64,000 bases of DNA, taken from positions 1 through 64,000 of the forward strand of contig JBBSBH010000005.1 in assembly GCA_038251405.1 (NCBI GenBank), read 5' to 3'. Shown piece after piece: positions 63,340 through 64,000 of the stretch (positions within the stretch are counted from its first letter, which is position 1; the number at the start of each line of letters is the position of its first letter). The position numbers and the translations under genes are program-made. The notes below the pieces were generated by a model. The model searched no databases. It was not told the origin of the DNA and was given only the letters and a program-made list of their open reading frames with translations. Origin of the DNA: JADJLQ01 sp038251405. GTDB taxonomy: Bacteria; Bacteroidota; Bacteroidia; Chitinophagales; Saprospiraceae.

Positions 63340-64000
63340 ATGAGCGATATTGAACCTATTTTAGTGATCAAAATTGGAGGGAATGTATTGGATCACAGAC
63401 AAGAAACCTTATCTTTTCTTGAAACACTCAAATCTATTCGAGGTCGAAAGATTCTAATACATGGAGGCGGAAAAATGGCCACTGAAATGTCGGCAAAGCT
63501 TGGTATAGATACGAAGATGATTGAAGGTCGCCGAATAACAGATTTTGAGACTTTAAAAGTAGCCACTATGGTGTATGCTGGCTGGATAAATAAGTCTCTG
63601 GTGGCTGATATGCAATCAATGGATATAAATGCCATTGGTATTAGCGGTGCTGATCTTAATTTAATACAGGCGCACAAGCGTGTTTCAAGCGATATTGACT
63701 ATGGCTGGGTAGGTGATATTGACAAAGTATTTATTAAAAGATGGTCTTTTTTATTAGAGAATGGTGTATTACCTGTATTATGTGCGATCAGCCACGATGG
63801 CAAGGGTCATTTATTGAATACTAACGCAGATACTATGGCAACGGAGGTGGCCATAGCTTTATCAAATAAATATCCAATCAAATTGATTTATTGCTTTGAG
63901 AAAAAAGGGGTAATGTTAGATCAGAATGATGAATCCACTTTAATCAGGAATTTAGAGCGAAATTATTACGAATCGTTACGAGCTGAAGGAATAATTTCAA
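63340..64000 (+). CDS. argB: Acetylglutamate kinase, 5' part (runs off the window)
   Basis: 220 residues are visible from the ATG at 63340. The amino-acid kinase motifs are clear: VIKIGGNVLDH at the N-terminus for phosphate binding, ILIHGGGKMATEM for the substrate, and LNTNADTMATEVA for the nucleotide region. It phosphorylates N-acetylglutamate (N-succinylglutamate in some Bacteroidota) in arginine synthesis. The start lies 61 bases after the rhamnosidase stop. The C-terminal end is outside the window. Confidence 0.92.
   Translation, partial: MSDIEPILVIKIGGNVLDHRQETLSFLETLKSIRGRKILIHGGGKMATEMSAKLGIDTKMIEGRRITDFETLKVATMVYAGWINKSLVADMQSMDINAIGISGADLNLIQAHKRVSSDIDYGWVGDIDKVFIKRWSFLLENGVLPVLCAISHDGKGHLLNTNADTMATEVAIALSNKYPIKLIYCFEKKGVMLDQNDESTLIRNLERNYYESLRAEGIIS

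Overview
The window reads as chromosomal DNA of a Bacteroidota bacterium, most like a Saprospirales/Chitinophagales-type organism. The evidence is direct: a PorX-type response regulator, a T9SS type A sorting tail on an M4 protease, a type B (CHU_C) gliding-associated tail on a LamG-like protein, two large FG-GAP/UnbV lipoproteins, and repeated promoter elements of the TAnnTTTG class typical of this phylum. DNA is AT-rich and Shine-Dalgarno sites are mostly absent. Several genes start at or within a few bases of the transcription start predicted from such a box.

Region 1 (1-3.9 kb): the 3' end of a sensor histidine kinase, a secreted S1 sulfatase, and two gaps full of decayed genes (short-chain dehydrogenase tail, membrane-anchor tail, Fic N-terminal piece, other scraps).

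Region 2 (3.3-19.3 kb) is an accessory/defence island woven around core genes. It holds a class II Fic AMP-transferase behind a TTTCAC repeat array, an orphan HigA whose HigB toxin is reduced to its last 26 residues, a SauUSI-like type IV restriction helicase (PLD nuclease, SF2 helicase, DUF3427-type C-terminus) overlapping an upstream NUDIX gene, and a DUF1016/YhcG nuclease with a small partner ORF between an internally deleted prpB copy and the intact prpB. It continues with the prpD-prpB methylcitrate genes, a translationally coupled pair of unknown protein plus PIN-domain ribonuclease, a radical SAM protein, a 100-bp tandem duplication of the 3' end of mnmG, and an intact HigBA module.

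Region 3 (19-28.4 kb): a secreted beta-helix protein, two divergent FG-GAP/UnbV lipoproteins and a small lipoprotein.

Region 4 (28.4-46.9 kb) is core: spoT, tRNA-Leu(UAG), tig (with a histidine-rich tail), clpP, clpX, a partner-switching operon (STAS, anti-sigma kinase, OmpL47-type exported protein, TPR-SpoIIE phosphatase), an MBL hydrolase, a symporter relic, truA, glyA, an HD phosphohydrolase, porX and tatC.

Region 5 (47-64 kb): T9SS cargo, a BASS symporter, an M4 protease, a DinB-like protein with a Tat signal, a DUF4175-type membrane coiled-coil protein, an RsbW-like kinase, an M13 protease, an AT-hook protein with eight RGRP motifs, a GH78 rhamnosidase and the 5' part of argB.

The strongest candidates for undescribed biology are the unknown-plus-PIN pair (13.77-15.01 kb), the NUDIX/SauUSI-like unit inserted in higBA, and the repeat arrays at the Fic gene and at the mnmG 3' end. 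All assignments come from reading the sequence; no database search was run.
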